Shown: positions 32,762 to 35,260 of the stretch, piece after piece | Layout: every line of letters starts with the position of its first letter | Numbering within the stretch: the stretch's first letter is position 1 | DNA from: JBDKGD01 sp964513095 | Lineage (GTDB): Bacteria > Patescibacteriota > Minisyncoccia > UBA6257 > 2-01-FULL-56-20 | Direction of reading: 5' to 3' | Assembly: GCA_964513095.1 (NCBI GenBank) | Contig: CAZELH010000003.1 | Span: 1 to 35,260, forward strand | DNA length: 35,260 nt | Translations under genes and position numbers: made by a program | Notes under the pieces: model-generated | What the model was told of the DNA's origin: nothing | What the model saw: the letters and a program-made list of their open reading frames with translations, nothing else | Databases searched by the model: none

Positions 32762-33727
32762 ATGAAAATAATCGTTACTGGTGGAGCGGGTTTTATACCC
32801 TCGCACGTTGTAGACAGACTGTTAAAAGATGGTCATACGGTGTTATCCGTTGATAATTTTACATTAGGAACAAAAAAACATTTTCAGCATAATACGGACA
32901 ATCAAAATTTTAGTTTTATAGAAGCAGACGTGGCTGATGAAAAAAAGATGGATGAAGTATTTGAAAACTTCAAACCCGAATGCGTCTTTCATCTTGCCGC
33001 CAATTCCGATATTGGAGCAGGTTCGCATGATGCCAGTGTTGATTACAAAAATACTTTTTTAACAACCTACGCCGTGCTCCAAGCAATGAAAAAGTGGGAC
33101 GTGAAAAAACTAGTATTTGCCTCAACCTCCGCGATGTACGGAAGTCTTAGTGGGTTGATCTCGGAAAAAAGTGGTCCGCTTATGCCTGAGTCAAACTACG
33201 GCGCCGCGAAGTTAGCATCTGAGGCTTTTATTTATGCATTTGCGAATGTAAACAATATTCAAACGTGGATCTTTCGATTCCCCAATGTCTGCGGTCCTCG
33301 GGGAACGCACGGCGTATTTGTAAATTTCCTGCGGTTTTTGAAAGCAGATCCGACGCAAATAACTGTGGCGCAAGATGGTAAACAGGCAAAACCCTATATT
33401 TACGTGCTCGATCTTGTTGATGCAATTATGTTGGGTTGGAGCAAAGGGACGGATCTTATTAATGTGTATAACGTAGGAAACACACCATTGGTATCAGTCA
33501 ATGAAATTCTCGGGGCATTATTAAAAGAAAAAGGAATTGAAAAAATAGATATCAAATACACCGGCGCTCCCGCATGGCCCGGTGATGTCGCGACGTATGA
33601 ATTTGATGATTCTAAAATAAAAGCACTCGGCTACAAACCACGCTTTACCTCAAAAGAAGCAACAGATAAAACCGCGCACGATTTGGTCCATGATCCCGAA
33701 GCAGGGATTGGGGTTTTTCGGGACTAA
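32762..33727 (+). CDS. NAD-dependent epimerase/dehydratase (GalE-like) with altered glycine motif
   Basis: The 321-aa extended short-chain dehydrogenase has ASTSAMYG and YGAAK, the serine and YxxxK catalytic features, and FHLAANSDIGAGS after the cofactor strand. The N-terminal nucleotide-binding motif reads GGAGFIPSH: the third Gly of GxxGxxG is Pro13 (codon CCC). The fold is otherwise intact, so the enzyme is probably active, with sugar-nucleotide 4-epimerase or related specificity. It is a single gene, divergent from the glycosylphosphotransferase gene and convergent with uvrC, whose stop codon is 10 bp away. Substrate is unknown. Confidence 0.87.
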   Translation: MKIIVTGGAGFIPSHVVDRLLKDGHTVLSVDNFTLGTKKHFQHNTDNQNFSFIEADVADEKKMDEVFENFKPECVFHLAANSDIGAGSHDASVDYKNTFLTTYAVLQAMKKWDVKKLVFASTSAMYGSLSGLISEKSGPLMPESNYGAAKLASEAFIYAFANVNNIQTWIFRFPNVCGPRGTHGVFVNFLRFLKADPTQITVAQDGKQAKPYIYVLDLVDAIMLGWSKGTDLINVYNVGNTPLVSVNEILGALLKEKGIEKIDIKYTGAPAWPGDVATYEFDDSKIKALGYKPRFTSKEATDKTAHDLVHDPEAGIGVFRD

Positions 33728-33737
33728 TGCGATACGT

Positions 33738-35036
33738 TTATTTTTTATCGCGCAAGTGAGTGTGGTATTTCTTGCTAAATCGGTGAGCTTCATCGCGTAA
33801 ATGACGGATAAGATTAAACGCGGGATCCGAAAGAGACATTTTTATCGTTGATAAATCTCGGGCGCCAATCACAAGGCGGTCGGGGTTTTTTGCTATTCCA
33901 ACGACGGGAACAGTGATGTTTATATCGTGAAAAACAGCTAATACGCGGCGGACTTGCGGCGCACCACCGTCAATGAGAAAAAGCTGTGGCACTGGCCATT
34001 CTTTTTTTACAAACCGCCGACGCACCACTTCTTCAATAGCATCAAAATCAGAGTTCACCGTTTTGTTTTGTATTCGAAATTTTCGGTACTGGCTTTTATC
34101 GATTTCTCCATTTGTTGCCACAACCAGTCCGCCCACGATTTCCCGCTGTGAGGTGTTTGAAATATCCAAGCACTCAATGCGGGTAAGTGCGGATATGTCG
34201 GGGAAAAATTGTCGCAGATATCGTTCTAAAATAATTGCTCCCGCGTGGGGGTTCGCGCGGTAGAAGGTATCCGCATGTGGGTTATCGAAATTAAGCCGTT
34301 CTCCAATAAGTTTTTGAAAGCGAAAGATTCGATTGCGAACCGCCAAAGCATCTTCAAACAAGTGGCGAGCAGAAAGATCTTTCATCTGCGCGGTAAGTGC
34401 CTTCAGCACCATTGTTGTTTTTCCACGCAAAATAGAGATAACAATCGCACAGTTGCGGCGGTACTGTTTTGTGAGGCGAGCTCGTTCTCCGGCATCTTCG
34501 ATTTTTTCTATCGCGCTCGGACACGGATTGCATAATCCAATTTTTGAATAAAAACAGGGGCGCCCTATTTTGGGTTGCGTGCAATACGGAGTAATCGAGC
34601 GAATTTCGCGAAGCAGTCCTTCGGCAACACGGACTCCGGAAAATGGTCCAAAATACGTGGAGCGACCGTCATCTTCTTTGCGGCACAGCGATAGTTTCGG
34701 ATACTGCTCGCCGGTTGTTATTTTGATGTACAGGTGGCTTTTTCCGTCGCGCCAAATAACGTTGTAACGGGGTTGATGTTTTTTAATTAAAGACGCTTCA
34801 AGGAGAAGTGATAAAAATTCATTTTCAGTCGGGATATAGGTGATGCGGGTAGTATGTTCAAAAATAGCGCGTTCTTTTGCGTCAATTTTCGCATTCTCGT
34901 AATGACTTTTCAGACGGGCTTTAATGTGTACCGATTTCCCAATATAGATCGGTGTGTTGCCATTCATAAACAAATATACCCCAACCGTTGAAGGAGCTGG
35001 TTGTATATATTTTTTCGCAATAGTCGCAATATCCAT
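33738..35036 (-). CDS. uvrC: UvrC-family excinuclease subunit, short form
   Basis: UvrC makes the two incisions flanking DNA damage in nucleotide excision repair. The 432-aa protein has the GIY-YIG nuclease domain (GVYLF, then YIGKS) at the N-terminus, a four-Cys cluster region with PCFYSKIGLCNPC that may hold the known iron-sulfur cluster, a UVR motif around LFEDALAVRNR for UvrB contact, and the RNase H-like C-terminal nuclease with ECLDISN, LFLIDGG and HRFSKKYH. It ends soon after this domain, so the tandem helix-hairpin-helix of full-length UvrC (about 600 aa) is absent. The ATG at 35036 fits the start of the GIY-YIG domain. Confidence 0.93.
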   Translation of the reverse strand: MDIATIAKKYIQPAPSTVGVYLFMNGNTPIYIGKSVHIKARLKSHYENAKIDAKERAIFEHTTRITYIPTENEFLSLLLEASLIKKHQPRYNVIWRDGKSHLYIKITTGEQYPKLSLCRKEDDGRSTYFGPFSGVRVAEGLLREIRSITPYCTQPKIGRPCFYSKIGLCNPCPSAIEKIEDAGERARLTKQYRRNCAIVISILRGKTTMVLKALTAQMKDLSARHLFEDALAVRNRIFRFQKLIGERLNFDNPHADTFYRANPHAGAIILERYLRQFFPDISALTRIECLDISNTSQREIVGGLVVATNGEIDKSQYRKFRIQNKTVNSDFDAIEEVVRRRFVKKEWPVPQLFLIDGGAPQVRRVLAVFHDINITVPVVGIAKNPDRLVIGARDLSTIKMSLSDPAFNLIRHLRDEAHRFSKKYHTHLRDKK

Positions 35037-35114
35037 GGTGAAGATAGTAGCGCATAGTTCCGTAGAAGACAAAGTAATGGAAAAAAAGTCAATGGGATGG
35101 TATGCTTTCTTTAT

Positions 35115-35260
35115 ATGAATATCCACCCACTCTTAGTCCACTTTCCCATCGCGTTGCTTACGCTGTATGCGCTTTTAGAAATTATATCAATAAAAAAAAT
35201 CACCGACCGGTTTTTATGGATTTCGCCGGTAAAAATATTTTTAGTAATAACGGGATTTCT
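35115..35260 (+). CDS. DUF2231-like membrane protein (partial, runs off the window)
   Basis: An open frame begins at the ATG at 35115 and continues to the window end. The first residues, MNIHPLLVHFPIALLTLYALLE, carry the HPLLVHFPIALL signature typical of DUF2231 membrane proteins, here shown for identification by HP, VHFP and the hydrophobic helix that follows. A second hydrophobic segment begins near residue 36. The frame is too short to appear as a complete gene. It is divergent from uvrC with a 78-bp gap. The function of the family is unknown; some members sit with cytochrome or redox genes. Confidence 0.72.
   Translation, partial: MNIHPLLVHFPIALLTLYALLEIISIKKITDRFLWISPVKIFLVITGF

Noticed and set aside
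33729..33751. Inverted repeat GCGATA/TATCGC between the converging epimerase and uvrC genes
   Set aside because: Six-base stem with an 11-base T-rich loop and no T-run after it; not a convincing terminator.
1..35260. CRISPR arrays, insertion sequences or attachment sites
   Set aside because: No regularly spaced repeats, transposase-like genes or flanking terminal repeats were seen.

Overview
This window looks like a chromosomal piece of a Candidate Phyla Radiation (Patescibacteria), Parcubacteria-like bacterium. The reasons are inferential: compact genes with 0-100 bp gaps, about 40% GC by eye, a small core gene set (RNase J, RNase Y, SecG, GpmI, a short UvrC), few Shine-Dalgarno sequences, and a large glycan locus built from families common in that group. 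TGA is used as a normal stop (for example at the ends of the genes finishing at 12915 and 16602), so the code is standard and not the UGA-Gly code of Gracilibacteria/SR1. No mobile elements, CRISPR arrays or rRNA genes are visible, and no stretch over 300 bp lacks a gene.

Layout. 1-7203 is a housekeeping block on the minus strand: RNase J with a long R/G-rich N-terminal extension, tRNA-Leu(CAG), an extracytoplasmic peptide-type solute-binding protein, SecG, a small holin-like membrane protein, GpmI, and an unknown 216-aa protein with a strong terminator. 7354-21325 is a plus-strand run: RNase Y, an O-antigen ligase/polymerase, a TPR protein, GDP-L-fucose synthesis (gmd, fcl), an alpha-1,2-fucosyltransferase, a sugar-nucleotide epimerase, and a series of methyltransferases and GT-B glycosyltransferases that includes one glycosyltransferase-methyltransferase fusion. 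21377-24008 holds a B12-type radical SAM enzyme on the minus strand, divergent from a small ATP-grasp enzyme, with two promoters packed back to back. 24014-28701 continues on the plus strand with two GT2 glycosyltransferases and a complete GDP-D-glycero-D-manno-heptose pathway (hddA, gmhA, hddC, gmhB). 28802-32620 is on the minus strand: a HIT/GalT-like protein, a Wzx-type flippase and the initiating polyprenyl glycosylphosphotransferase. 32762-33727 is another epimerase, followed by convergent uvrC and the start of a DUF2231-like membrane protein that runs off the window.

Together the genes make a nearly complete Wzx/Wzy-type surface glycan system: initiating phosphosugar transferase, activated fucose and heptose donors, at least five glycosyltransferase domains plus a fucosyltransferase, four methyltransferase domains, a flippase and a ligase/polymerase. 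The most notable points are: recurrent -10 boxes lying directly before start codons, which suggests leaderless mRNAs; abutting divergent promoters shared by the radical SAM and ATP-grasp genes; a GT-methyltransferase fusion whose junction sits on an A6 run one base from a stop codon; a heptose donor pathway in what is probably not an LPS organism; and an epimerase with a changed nucleotide-binding glycine motif.
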